From assembly GCA_024233005.1 (NCBI GenBank), contig JACKQE010000013.1, forward strand, positions 106,378 through 170,377: a stretch of DNA of 64,000 bases. The letters are read 5' to 3'. A program made the position numbers and the translations under genes. Shown in pieces: positions 54,432-62,479 of this stretch. The stretch comes from Akkermansiaceae bacterium. GTDB taxonomy: Bacteria > Verrucomicrobiota > Verrucomicrobiia > Verrucomicrobiales > DEV007. Each line of letters starts with the position of its first letter. The stretch's first letter is position 1. The notes under the pieces were generated by a model. That model was not told where the DNA came from and did no database searches. It worked only from the letters and a program-made list of their open reading frames with translations.

Positions 54432-55574
54432 TCACGGAGTCTTCGCGATCGGGTATCCCTGCCAAAGCCACTCCAGCGCATGGGGCAGGATTTGCGGCTT
54501 GGCATTTCCCACGCCGTGCCCGGCATTGAGACAATAGAGATACTGGTAATGATACCCCTTGGCCTTCAATACCGTGGCCATGCGGTTGTTCGCCTCCACC
54601 CAGTCATGCATGCCGTCGCGCATAACGTTGGGATTGAGCAAATCCCGGTCCCCCACCGCCATCCAGATCCGGAGGGGCTTCGGTGGACTCCCGGGAATGA
54701 GCGTGCTGTGAAATCCCCAGGCGCCATCGGGCGTCTCAGGGTTGAAGGGCCATTGCTGGTTCACAAAGGTCCCTGAAAAGGTCAGCACGCGATGATACCA
54801 CTCGGGGTGGTACCAAGCCATGATCAGAGCCGCAGAACCACCGGAACTGTTGCCCATTGTCGCGCGCCCCTCGGGGTCTTTGGTTAACTTGACGCCGGCC
54901 TGTTTCTCCACCAGAGGCAGCACTTCCTGCTCAATGAACTCGGCATACAAGCCGGACATCGTGTCGTATTCACGCCCGCGCTCGTGCCCCTGGGCGTCGC
55001 CCCCACCGCTCGAGATCATGACCGCGACCATGGCGGGAACCCGGTGCTGCGCGATCAGATTGTCGAGGATGCGCGCGAGATTCATGTCCGGACGCCCCAT
55101 CCCCGGGCCATCATGGGTGACGAGGAACGGCGCTTCGGTGCCCGGCACATACTGCGCCGGGACATAGACGGTGACGGTGCGCTGGTAATCGATCGGATGA
55201 GTCTCCACGATCAGGGTCTTGGGATTACCGGGATCGACGGTCCCGAAGACCTCCCGGGCAATCCCGGGGTTGAACAGTTTGCAATCCTTCGATGCCATGG
55301 TGAACTGCGACACCTTTCCTTGGGGCACCCCCTCGACGGCCTTGGTCTCAGGAGCTGCCGCATAGTCGGGACCCAGCACGAAATCGCCTTCGGCATCCAC
55401 AGGAGGATTCACACCGGGCTTTCCATCCAGCCGGACGAATTTGGGAGCCCCCGGGGCGTCAAATGGTCGGGTCGGCGGCTGCGGCCGGGCCGGCTTCTTT
55501 TCCTTTTCGGCGCTGAAGGCGGCAAAAGGAAACATCGCAAGACAAAGAAGGAGAACAAGACGGCGAGTGACCAT
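54432..55574 (-). CDS. Exported esterase (enterochelin-esterase/esterase D-like)
   Basis: 380 residues from the ATG at 55574 (MVTRRLVLLLCLAMFPFAAF) with a signal peptide. A charged Lys/Pro linker is followed by an alpha/beta-hydrolase of the Fes/esterase D type: TVTVYVPAQYVPG, APFLVTHDGPGMGRP (oxyanion loop), nucleophile elbow GNSSGGSAAL and NAGHGVGNAK with the catalytic His. Family members cleave siderophore or carbohydrate esters; an extracellular carbohydrate ester is more likely by context. Convergent with the DUF4838 gene (105 bp apart) and divergent in position from the PlsC-like gene. Confidence 0.88.
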   Translation of the reverse strand: MVTRRLVLLLCLAMFPFAAFSAEKEKKPARPQPPTRPFDAPGAPKFVRLDGKPGVNPPVDAEGDFVLGPDYAAAPETKAVEGVPQGKVSQFTMASKDCKLFNPGIAREVFGTVDPGNPKTLIVETHPIDYQRTVTVYVPAQYVPGTEAPFLVTHDGPGMGRPDMNLARILDNLIAQHRVPAMVAVMISSGGGDAQGHERGREYDTMSGLYAEFIEQEVLPLVEKQAGVKLTKDPEGRATMGNSSGGSAALIMAWYHPEWYHRVLTFSGTFVNQQWPFNPETPDGAWGFHSTLIPGSPPKPLRIWMAVGDRDLLNPNVMRDGMHDWVEANNRMATVLKAKGYHYQYLYCLNAGHGVGNAKPQILPHALEWLWQGYPIAKTP

Positions 55575-55818
55575 GGGCGCGTGGGGTGGTTGATGGTTGG
55601 TAGGCGGCTCATGATAAAGCAGACTGCGCCTCGACGCCACCACTGCCTTCCTTGGAAAGGGAACGAATCTTTGGTCCGAGCCTTCCTGTTTTGAGAGCGA
55701 ACTGGTCCCGGCATGGGCAGGATTCTGAGGCCCTCATGGAAACCGCACCTCCTCTACTGCCGGTTCCCGCCCCTCGCAGATCCCCTTCCGATCAACCCGC
55801 GGTGGAGGGAGTTCAATG

Positions 55819-57012
55819 TCAGGGGTTTTTCAGGCTGGCGACGCGCAGGGATTCCATCCGGGTTTTTAGTTCCGAGGTCCAGGGATCAGGCCGGGGGGGA
55901 CGCCGGGGAAACGGTTCAACCGGCAGCGCTTCGCCCACCCAGCCGACGGCGCGCATCGGCGGATGAGGACGGGAAACATCGGTGAGATCCTCCTCAAAAT
56001 GCTCCACAATTTCGAGCAGACGGTCATTGGTCACGCAGGATTCCTCCAAATAACCGGGAGGATAACAGTAGAGCAACTGCACAAGATAGAGATGCTCGAT
56101 GTCCCTCCACATGGCCTGCCGTTCGGGCGATCCAGGAGCGGTGCGGTAGAGGTGGCCGACGATCGCCGAGCGAATGATGCGCACCCGGGCCATGGCGTCC
56201 CTCGCCCGCATATGGCGGACCCAACGCGGTTCGACCTGAGCCAGCACGACCTCGATCAGGCGCTCAATTCGCGGGATCAGGGGACCGGTGCCCGGCTCCC
56301 CGCAGTATTCCCGTTCTTTGTCAGCCAGCAACGCCTCGCCAAGGTTCAAAATCCGCTCGCGGAGAGGCAAAGCATTCTCGATAGGCCTGCCGATGCGCTT
56401 CCCGAGATCCGCCAGCACCGGCTCAACCGCGGCTTCCACGTTCCCCTGGTGGGTGTAGCGGATGAACATCGGGTGAACCACCACCCGGCCACCCTCGCGG
56501 GCTCGGCGGGCGGCAGCGCGACGGGCGATCAGGGACACTCCCCGCTGAAACGGAATCAGGCGGTCATTCGATCGCGTCACAATGCCCTCCGGAAACATGA
56601 CCAAGGGATGCCGCGCCTCGACAATGATGTTCTCGGCACACCGGATCGCCCGAAAGTCCGTGCCCTCGCGGCTCACGCTGAAATTTCCCACCCGGGTCAG
56701 CAGGAACCGCTGCAGGGCGCTTTCTTCAAAAATGTGCCGGGTTGCCATTAGGTGCACCGGACGACCAACCCGCAAACCGAGTCCCGCCGCGATGAATGGA
56801 TCCGCCGGGTGGGAGTGGTTCGGAGCCACCAATATCCCGTGACCTTCCGCCAGGGAATCCGCCAATCGCTCCAAACCAAGAAACTCGACCTCCGTCACGC
56901 CAAACCGATTTCTCAACATCGCCGGCAACCGGAACGAGACCAGCCACGTCCAAAACCGGCTGAACCGGGGAGGCACAAAGTGGTAAGGATGCTCGGGTAT
57001 GAGATTCTGCAC
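55819..57012 (-). CDS. 1-acyl-sn-glycerol-3-phosphate acyltransferase-like (PlsC family) protein
   Basis: 397 residues. The acyltransferase core is at the N-terminal half: the HX4D motif is H66-D71 (PNHSHPADPF), the FPEG motif at 140-143 (LVMFPEGIVTR) and an Arg-rich helical segment follows. The C-terminal about 170 residues (ERLIEVVLAQVEPRWVRHMR onward) are not found in minimal PlsC and have no recognised domain. Transfer of an acyl group to a lysophospholipid at the cytoplasmic membrane is the family reaction; substrate specificity is not predicted. No close neighbours suggest a role. Confidence 0.87.
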   Translation of the reverse strand: MQNLIPEHPYHFVPPRFSRFWTWLVSFRLPAMLRNRFGVTEVEFLGLERLADSLAEGHGILVAPNHSHPADPFIAAGLGLRVGRPVHLMATRHIFEESALQRFLLTRVGNFSVSREGTDFRAIRCAENIIVEARHPLVMFPEGIVTRSNDRLIPFQRGVSLIARRAAARRAREGGRVVVHPMFIRYTHQGNVEAAVEPVLADLGKRIGRPIENALPLRERILNLGEALLADKEREYCGEPGTGPLIPRIERLIEVVLAQVEPRWVRHMRARDAMARVRIIRSAIVGHLYRTAPGSPERQAMWRDIEHLYLVQLLYCYPPGYLEESCVTNDRLLEIVEHFEEDLTDVSRPHPPMRAVGWVGEALPVEPFPRRPPRPDPWTSELKTRMESLRVASLKNP

Positions 57013-57398
57013 GGGGAGTCAGGAAATGCCCGCCAGAGTGGTGAATTCCGTCGCCGGAGTCAACCGGTTCCTCAGGGAATAGTCTCCCACGGTCAGGACC
57101 CGCCGGATGGTCCATCCAGGGGGGCACAGATCTTGGTTCTGGCCGGTCGTCGGTTCCCTTTCGTCCACGCCTCACGATCGCAAGTTCGCCTCCCAATCCG
57201 GCCTGAAGGGCAGGCAGCGCGAAATCAAGGACATGAATTCTGCTTGTGAATGGGCCACTACGTAGTAGGAAACCCCTTCCAAGAACAAGGCGAACGGCTT
57301 CCTCGGCAACCGCGCCGGCCCCTTCAGATAAGGTGGCGGTGACACACCATTCATATCCCTAGACGATGTCCCCACCGTATTCTGATCCATCAATAGGC
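57013..57398. other. Intergenic region, no confident gene
   Basis: About 390 bp between the divergent PlsC-like gene and the large secreted protein. A minus-strand frame at 57172-57420 has a weakly protein-like tail (SQAEFMSLISRCLPFRP) but no start or neighbour support and overlaps the next gene's start, so it is not called. Presumably holds the two divergent promoters. Confidence 0.4.
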
Positions 57399-59771
57399 AT
57401 GACAGCACGGCTGCGATCACCCGCAGCCGGTATCGTCCGGCGGAGAACCGGAATTGTACTGGCCGCGTTCATCTTCGTGACGTTGACCGCATCCGCTGGC
57501 GACGCCCAAAGACAGGCCACCGAAGCGCTCGGCAGGATGACCCAACCGCTTGCTTTCGGGCTGGACATGGCCTCTTTCAACGGGGAGGAAAAATGGACGC
57601 GGGAAGGTGAAAACGGAGAAGTTCTCCCACGCTTCGATCGATTTCTGAAGGCCCAGGGAATTTCCACTCTGGATTGGACGATGGACGACTTGAAAAAAAT
57701 CCGCAGCCTTCTGGCCCGGGATATCCCTCTGTCAGAGAAAGCCGAGAAGGAACTCGATGACGCCTACGGAAAGCTGAAGGACCGCCAGGAAAAGATCGAA
57801 AAATCCCTCCAGGAAAACCATGACAACGCCCTGCTGAAACAGTATCTCGAGGTCAAGGAGGAGTCGGAACCGGTCAAGACCCGTCGCAATCGTCTGCGCA
57901 GCTTTCTCCAAGTCGAGAAGCCGCTCATGAGTCTGATCGGACACGCCGCTGACAATCCGGACAATGCACGCTTGACCGAAGAAGCCTGCAATGTCTCCCT
58001 GCGGGCTCTGTATTCCCTGTTTGCCGCACAGTTGATGGAAGAGCGGGATGGGAAGGGCTTCGGCCGGGGCGTTGATGGCTGGTTGCGGGTGGCCCAACAG
58101 TTTGTCTGCAGCACCTGGCTGAATGACATACCGATTCCTTCCAATGGCCGTCGCAACCGGCCGATCGGAAGTCACGGAGCCGCCAAGGAAGCCTCCAATC
58201 TGCTCCGTGGAGAAGATTCCACCCGTTTCCTTTCGCCGAAGGACCTGGCGGCTCTCACTCCCACCGAAGTGGCCGCGCTCGATCTATCGCCGACTGATCC
58301 CATGTGGCACACCCACCACCGGATGGAGACGTCTCCGCCCGATACCTGGAAAGAAATCGAGACCTGGATTTGTGCCGCCGTCACGGAGAAATTGAACGAA
58401 AAGAAGAAATTCCGGAAGAAGAACCCTGGATTCACCTATGATCTTCAGGAAGCCCGCACCGTGCTGTTTTGGGAAAAGGTCAAAACAACCGCAACCTCTC
58501 CGAAGGTTGATGTGACGGATGCCTTGGGGCAAGCGTGGAAGTTGAAATGGGGGGAAGAGTGCGCCGTCGAACCAATCACCAACCACCTTCGATTGCAACT
58601 CGGCGCCAAATTCACGGACCTCGTCTACACCGACGCGGACGCCGGTTCCCATCTGCTCATTCTCTGCTCGGAATCGCAGCGACGCATGAATCCCGGCACC
58701 CTGATGCCCGTGACGGAGGATGAATTGGTCGCCGGACTAAAAGAATCTGCCTACCATTTCAATGTGAAACCATTCATCCGGTCCTCCGGAAAGATCACCC
58801 GGGAGAATGCCGGAACCATCCTGAAGAAATTGGCACCGGCCGCCGTGAAAGGCTACCGAGCCGGGGACTTGGTCGGCCGGACCTGGATTTCCTTCCGTGA
58901 ATCCATGGTGGAAGTAAAACACGATGTCATCAACCGGGGAGGGCCGATCGAAAATTTCACCGAATCCGCCGCTTCCGACCGGGCCTTGCGTCAGTCATTC
59001 ATGATAGCTCTCTGGCTGGAAGAGTATGATTGCAAAGAAGACAACTTCCGATCCACTTGGATGAAGAATTTCGCTGGAAACACCGGCGAACAGTACTTTG
59101 AGTTTTTTCACGATGCCGGTTCCGCCCTCGGAGGGCTGGGACGGACGGGAGAGCTCAATGATCTTGATGCCGGTTCCGGGCCGCATGATTTCATGTGGCT
59201 AGGTCCCTTGAAAAGGAAAGCGACCAGCAATTGCTTTCAACTCTACCGTCCCCGGATCTGGGATCACATCACCTTCGCCGACGCGTATGCTGGAGCCCGC
59301 CATATCGCCCGGCTCAGCAGGGCCGACATTGCAAAGGCCGTCCGCTATTCCGGCATGCCGGATTTCTGGCAGGAAGCCGCTGTCTGGCGTCTCGCCAGCC
59401 GTCGCGACACCATGGCGGGGATTTTCGGCTTGTCCGTGCCCGATCCGGTCAGCAAGGCCCCGACGATCACGATTCCATTAACGACACGTTCGGACCGGCA
59501 GGAAGCGGCACGTCGATACCGGCTGCCGCTGGCCCTGATCGAAGAGGACCTTGTTCATGCGGGAGCCCTGTCCCCCAACCAAACGACTGCCATCACCAAA
59601 AAACCCGTGCTGGATGTGGTGGTCCGGAACGGAATCCTCCAACCCTACGAAAAAACCATTCTTCCCGCCATTCTGCGCGATGTCCGTCACCCACCGGGCT
59701 TTGTCAAACGAATGGCCCGCTGGGAAGACAACAAGGAGTTCGAGTCGAAGCGGGTTCCCGCCCCCCACTAA
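57399..59771 (+). CDS. Large secreted protein of unknown function
   Basis: 790 residues from the ATG at 57399 (MTARLRSPAAGIVRRRTGIV); an ATG 11 codons upstream is possible. An N-terminal hydrophobic leader (IVLAAFIFVTLTASAG) suggests export. A Lys/Glu-rich coiled-coil-like part (about 110-165) precedes a long alpha/beta region with several Trp-rich blocks (PMWHTHHRMETSPPDTWKEI; GPHDFMWLGPLKRKATSNCF; MPDFWQEAAVWRLASRRDTM). I recognise no domain or active-site motif. It lies just outside the proposed island boundary (the tRNA fragment starts 47 bp after its stop), so it is the last chromosomal gene on this side. Confidence 0.75.
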   Translation: MTARLRSPAAGIVRRRTGIVLAAFIFVTLTASAGDAQRQATEALGRMTQPLAFGLDMASFNGEEKWTREGENGEVLPRFDRFLKAQGISTLDWTMDDLKKIRSLLARDIPLSEKAEKELDDAYGKLKDRQEKIEKSLQENHDNALLKQYLEVKEESEPVKTRRNRLRSFLQVEKPLMSLIGHAADNPDNARLTEEACNVSLRALYSLFAAQLMEERDGKGFGRGVDGWLRVAQQFVCSTWLNDIPIPSNGRRNRPIGSHGAAKEASNLLRGEDSTRFLSPKDLAALTPTEVAALDLSPTDPMWHTHHRMETSPPDTWKEIETWICAAVTEKLNEKKKFRKKNPGFTYDLQEARTVLFWEKVKTTATSPKVDVTDALGQAWKLKWGEECAVEPITNHLRLQLGAKFTDLVYTDADAGSHLLILCSESQRRMNPGTLMPVTEDELVAGLKESAYHFNVKPFIRSSGKITRENAGTILKKLAPAAVKGYRAGDLVGRTWISFRESMVEVKHDVINRGGPIENFTESAASDRALRQSFMIALWLEEYDCKEDNFRSTWMKNFAGNTGEQYFEFFHDAGSALGGLGRTGELNDLDAGSGPHDFMWLGPLKRKATSNCFQLYRPRIWDHITFADAYAGARHIARLSRADIAKAVRYSGMPDFWQEAAVWRLASRRDTMAGIFGLSVPDPVSKAPTITIPLTTRSDRQEAARRYRLPLALIEEDLVHAGALSPNQTTAITKKPVLDVVVRNGILQPYEKTILPAILRDVRHPPGFVKRMARWEDNKEFESKRVPAPH

Positions 59772-59817
59772 ACCCAGCCACCACCTGCGGAAACCATTGG
59801 TTTTCAACCTATTAAAG

Positions 59818-59866
59818 TGGTTACCCCGCAAGGATTCGAACCTTGTCAAACAGAATCAAAATCTGT
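59818..59866 (-). other. 3' fragment of a tRNA-Gln(UUG) gene, candidate attachment site
   Basis: Read on the minus strand, the 49 bases give an anticodon arm (stem ACAGA/TCTGT, loop TTTTGAT, anticodon TTG), a four-base variable region, a T-arm (CAAGG-TTCGAAT-CCTTG), then CGGGGTA-A-CCA as 3' acceptor strand, discriminator and CCA. No matching 5' acceptor (TACCCCG) or D-arm lies upstream, so only the 3' half is present. Tyrosine recombinases commonly use tRNA 3' ends as att sites; the integrase gene begins 100 bp away on the 5' side of the fragment. This fits the distal (partial-tRNA) junction of an integrated element. Confidence 0.78.
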
Positions 59867-59901
59867 CCTACATCCCCCATTTCAGAGCCTCCCACAAAGC
59901 C

Positions 59902-59920
59902 TTGACAAGTAATTGACAAG
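59902..59920 (+). repeat. Direct repeat TTGACAAG x2, possible integrase or promoter site
   Basis: TTGACAAG occurs at 59902-59909 and 59913-59920, with an inverted copy (CTTGTCAA, 59842-59849) inside the tRNA fragment. The spacing between tRNA fragment and integrase start is where recombinase arm or core sites usually lie. Each copy also contains a -35-like TTGACA, so a promoter role for the integrase gene is an alternative. Confidence 0.45.
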
Positions 59921-59965
59921 TTTTTTGGCTGCAATGCAGATCTCGCACGCTATTGTTAGGGTCCA

Positions 59966-61186
59966 ATGGCTGCTGCAAAGGTAACTCTCAAACCCCTCAC
60001 CCCCACCGCATTTCCACCCTACAAGTGGATCGTGTATTGGCCAGGAGAATCACCGGGGGCACCCCGCCGCTACCGCCGCTTCAAAAGCAAAAGTGAAGCA
60101 GAAAAGTTTCGCACCGACAAAGAGGTGCGAGTTCTCAATGTGGGGAGAGCCGCTGCAGCCATTGATGAAAAGGCCGTCCGGGAAGCGGCCTGGGCTCTCA
60201 GCCAATTGGAGCCCTGGCAGGTGACGCTCCGAGAAGTGGTGCTCGACTATATTTCCCGCCGGAAGAACTCGGAGAAATCGGCGCTCGTCAAGACGGCGGT
60301 GGAGGAACTCTTGGTGGCCAAGAAAGCCCTCGGGCTCTCTGATCGGTATCTCGCTGATCTCCGGGCAAAACTCCGGGTCTTCGCCAAAAAACACGGGCAT
60401 CGCCTCATGTCAGAAATCAGCCCAGCCGACATGGGATCATTCCTGCATTCACTCAACGTGTCCCACGTCACCCGGAACGGATACCGCCGGGCTTTGCTGG
60501 TATTTTTCTCCTGGGGCGAACCGTTGGGCTATTGCCAAAGCAACCCGGCGGCAAAAACCCCGGAAGCAAAAGAAGTCGAAAAGCGTCCTGACATTTTCAC
60601 CCCATCCCAATTGCGGCTGGTTCTCCGGCACTCCCCGCCGGAGTTGATCCCCTTTTTCACATTGGCGGCCTTCGCCGGCCTGAGATCCGCAGAAATCGAA
60701 CGTCTGGATTGGAGTTCTGTGGACTTGCTCCGTGATCGGATCACCATCGATGCGGAGACCAGCAAGACAGCCGCACACCGTTTCGTGCCAATTTGCGAGC
60801 CCCTGCGTGCCTGGCTGAACGAACACGCCCGCAACGCGGGTCCGGTGGTGCCTCCGAATCTCTGGCGGCGCCTTTGGAATTTCCGCAAGGCACTGGCACT
60901 GCCGGTGGAGTCAGGACCCGAGGCGCGCCCGGCAGTCGAGTGGAAGCAGAACGCTCTCAGACACAGCTTCGCCAGCTACGCCCTGGCCCGCGAAGGGGAC
61001 GCCGCCCGCGTGGCACTCTGGATGGGACACATGTCACCTGCAATGACCTTCAAACATTACCGGGAACGGGTCACGCCCGAGGAAGCCGACGAATGGTTCT
61101 CAGTCACACCGGAAGATCCGCATTGCCTCCTCAATCCCATAGTTCCACTCCCTCCAGGGCATACCGGTTGGGCAGACTCTGCCTGA
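59966..61186 (+). CDS. Tyrosine recombinase/phage-type integrase
   Basis: 406 residues. N-terminal SAM-like core-binding domain (about 85-190) and C-terminal catalytic domain (about 205-380). Catalytic residues are recognisable: R240 (FAGLRSAEIERL), K267 region (ETSKTAAHRF), R332 in NALRHSFASY, H355 (LWMGHMSP) and nucleophile Y365 (FKHYRERV). The position of the first His in the HxxR box is Asn (N329), a substitution tolerated in some family members. The N-terminus (YKWIVYWPGE...RRFKSKSEAEKFR) looks like an arm-binding-type domain. It is placed next to a tRNA 3' fragment, supporting site-specific integration. Confidence 0.92.
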   Translation: MAAAKVTLKPLTPTAFPPYKWIVYWPGESPGAPRRYRRFKSKSEAEKFRTDKEVRVLNVGRAAAAIDEKAVREAAWALSQLEPWQVTLREVVLDYISRRKNSEKSALVKTAVEELLVAKKALGLSDRYLADLRAKLRVFAKKHGHRLMSEISPADMGSFLHSLNVSHVTRNGYRRALLVFFSWGEPLGYCQSNPAAKTPEAKEVEKRPDIFTPSQLRLVLRHSPPELIPFFTLAAFAGLRSAEIERLDWSSVDLLRDRITIDAETSKTAAHRFVPICEPLRAWLNEHARNAGPVVPPNLWRRLWNFRKALALPVESGPEARPAVEWKQNALRHSFASYALAREGDAARVALWMGHMSPAMTFKHYRERVTPEEADEWFSVTPEDPHCLLNPIVPLPPGHTGWADSA

Positions 61187-61282
61187 GCCCGGAAGCCCGG
61201 ATCCACTGCTCATACCTGACCAAGGATCGAAAGGTGTGGGTTCTTTGCCGGTAGCCTTGCCAACCCCGGTTCAGGTCTGGCT

Positions 61283-62374
61283 TCAGTGAAGATGGGGGCC
61301 GGTTTCATGCACCACATCGTAAACCTTCAGGTCAAAAGGCTCATTGGTGTTCACGTATTGAAAGACACAATCCAAATTCATGGTCGCGGCGGCACCCGCG
61401 ACACTCGCGGTGACCTGCCCTCCGGTCACATCGATGGCGATCCGACTTTTGGAAAGACGGTCCAGTTTCTTGAAAAGAATCCCTCGCAAGGCATCCACCA
61501 AATCATTGAATTTCGTGAAATCCAACGGCTCTTCGTGCAGGGCGAGCTCGCAATCCTTTGGCAAATAGGGCTTTAAAAAGCGGGCGCAGCTCTCCAGGTG
61601 CACGAAGGAGCCTTTCTCGGTGTGGGATCCCAAAAGGATCAGATGCTTGAGAGAAGGATGTCCGACGATGGCCCGGAGCAGTTGCTGCCAGTTCCACAGG
61701 CCACCGTTCAGAGCCTCAATATCCTCCCGGGGATTCCCGCCTCCACGCAGCACCACTGCACGGCCATCTCTCAAGGTGACTATGGCATGGTGCGCCGCCT
61801 GGCCGACTTCTTCAAATTGCCATTGAATTCCCGGTGTTGGCACGGAGACGAACAGAATCAGTGCCTCAATCGCCTCACCGGTGTCACCCTCTCGGAGGTG
61901 CAATTGAGGCCTGATGTCTCGTGGCTGCTCCAGCTGGATTTGCAGGCGGTGAAACCACCGCTCAGCAACCATGAGCGCCAGAAAAGCCCCGGTCGTAAAA
62001 AGTCCCGATTGCTCCGCCAGATGCAGAGGCCCATGCACCAGCCAATGTTCCAAGGAAGACGCCGCGACGAAGGCAGAAACAAGGACGCCCACCGCGAGCA
62101 AAAACTGCGGAACGCGCTCGCGGAATTTCCTGGGACGAAGCCAGTGGTGGTGGGCCTTCTGCAACAGCCAGGAAAATCCCGCCAGACAGATCAAAGCCAA
62201 CACGGCGAGCAGCAGAGGACGCTCCTCCAGCGTCGGGAACGCCCTGTGCATGGCTTGGAGCACTTGGGTCCCGATCCAGTGCCCCAGACTGAACACGATG
62301 AAAGCAGCGGCCAGATAGCCCCAAGGGAAATGGTGACTGGTAGTTCCAAGACGGTGGCGATGGGTCGTTTTCAT
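61283..62374 (-). CDS. Four-TM membrane protein with a C-terminal CARF-like domain (putative CRISPR-associated effector)
   Basis: 363 residues. Four hydrophobic helices occupy the N-terminal 145 residues (about 19-39, 53-72, 89-113, 122-141). The cytosolic C-terminal about 200 residues have a Rossmann-like layout: strand EALILFVSVPTPG (170-182), LKHLILLGSHTEKGSFVHLE (242-261), and IAIDVTGGQVTASVAGAAAT (312-331) followed by FQYVNT. The DVTGG block with following Ala-rich helix matches the conserved ligand-site motif of CARF domains (compare AGGRKTM in the neighbouring Cas protein). CARF domains sense cyclic oligoadenylates made by Cas10. Known membrane CARF proteins such as Cam1 have a different TM layout. 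A membrane-permeabilising or anchored effector role is inferred, not shown. Encoded about 105 bp downstream of the Cas_NE0113-type gene. Confidence 0.62.
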   Translation of the reverse strand: MKTTHRHRLGTTSHHFPWGYLAAAFIVFSLGHWIGTQVLQAMHRAFPTLEERPLLLAVLALICLAGFSWLLQKAHHHWLRPRKFRERVPQFLLAVGVLVSAFVAASSLEHWLVHGPLHLAEQSGLFTTGAFLALMVAERWFHRLQIQLEQPRDIRPQLHLREGDTGEAIEALILFVSVPTPGIQWQFEEVGQAAHHAIVTLRDGRAVVLRGGGNPREDIEALNGGLWNWQQLLRAIVGHPSLKHLILLGSHTEKGSFVHLESCARFLKPYLPKDCELALHEEPLDFTKFNDLVDALRGILFKKLDRLSKSRIAIDVTGGQVTASVAGAAATMNLDCVFQYVNTNEPFDLKVYDVVHETGPHLH

Positions 62375-62479
62375 GTTTTGAGCGGGGTTTCCCGGTGATG
62401 GTGACTCAGTATCGGCAAACTGGAAAGGTGACGCCAGCAGGCGGACATCCGCAGATGTCTCCCCTTCCCGGCCGCACCT

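Noticed and set aside
57172..57420. Small minus-strand protein upstream of the secreted protein
   Set aside because: Overlaps the start of a well-supported gene, lacks a ribosome-binding site, and only its tail looks mildly protein-like.
59818..59890. Complete tRNA gene
   Set aside because: Anticodon arm, T-arm and 3' acceptor strand are convincing, but no D-arm or matching 5' acceptor strand exists, so only a fragment is annotated.
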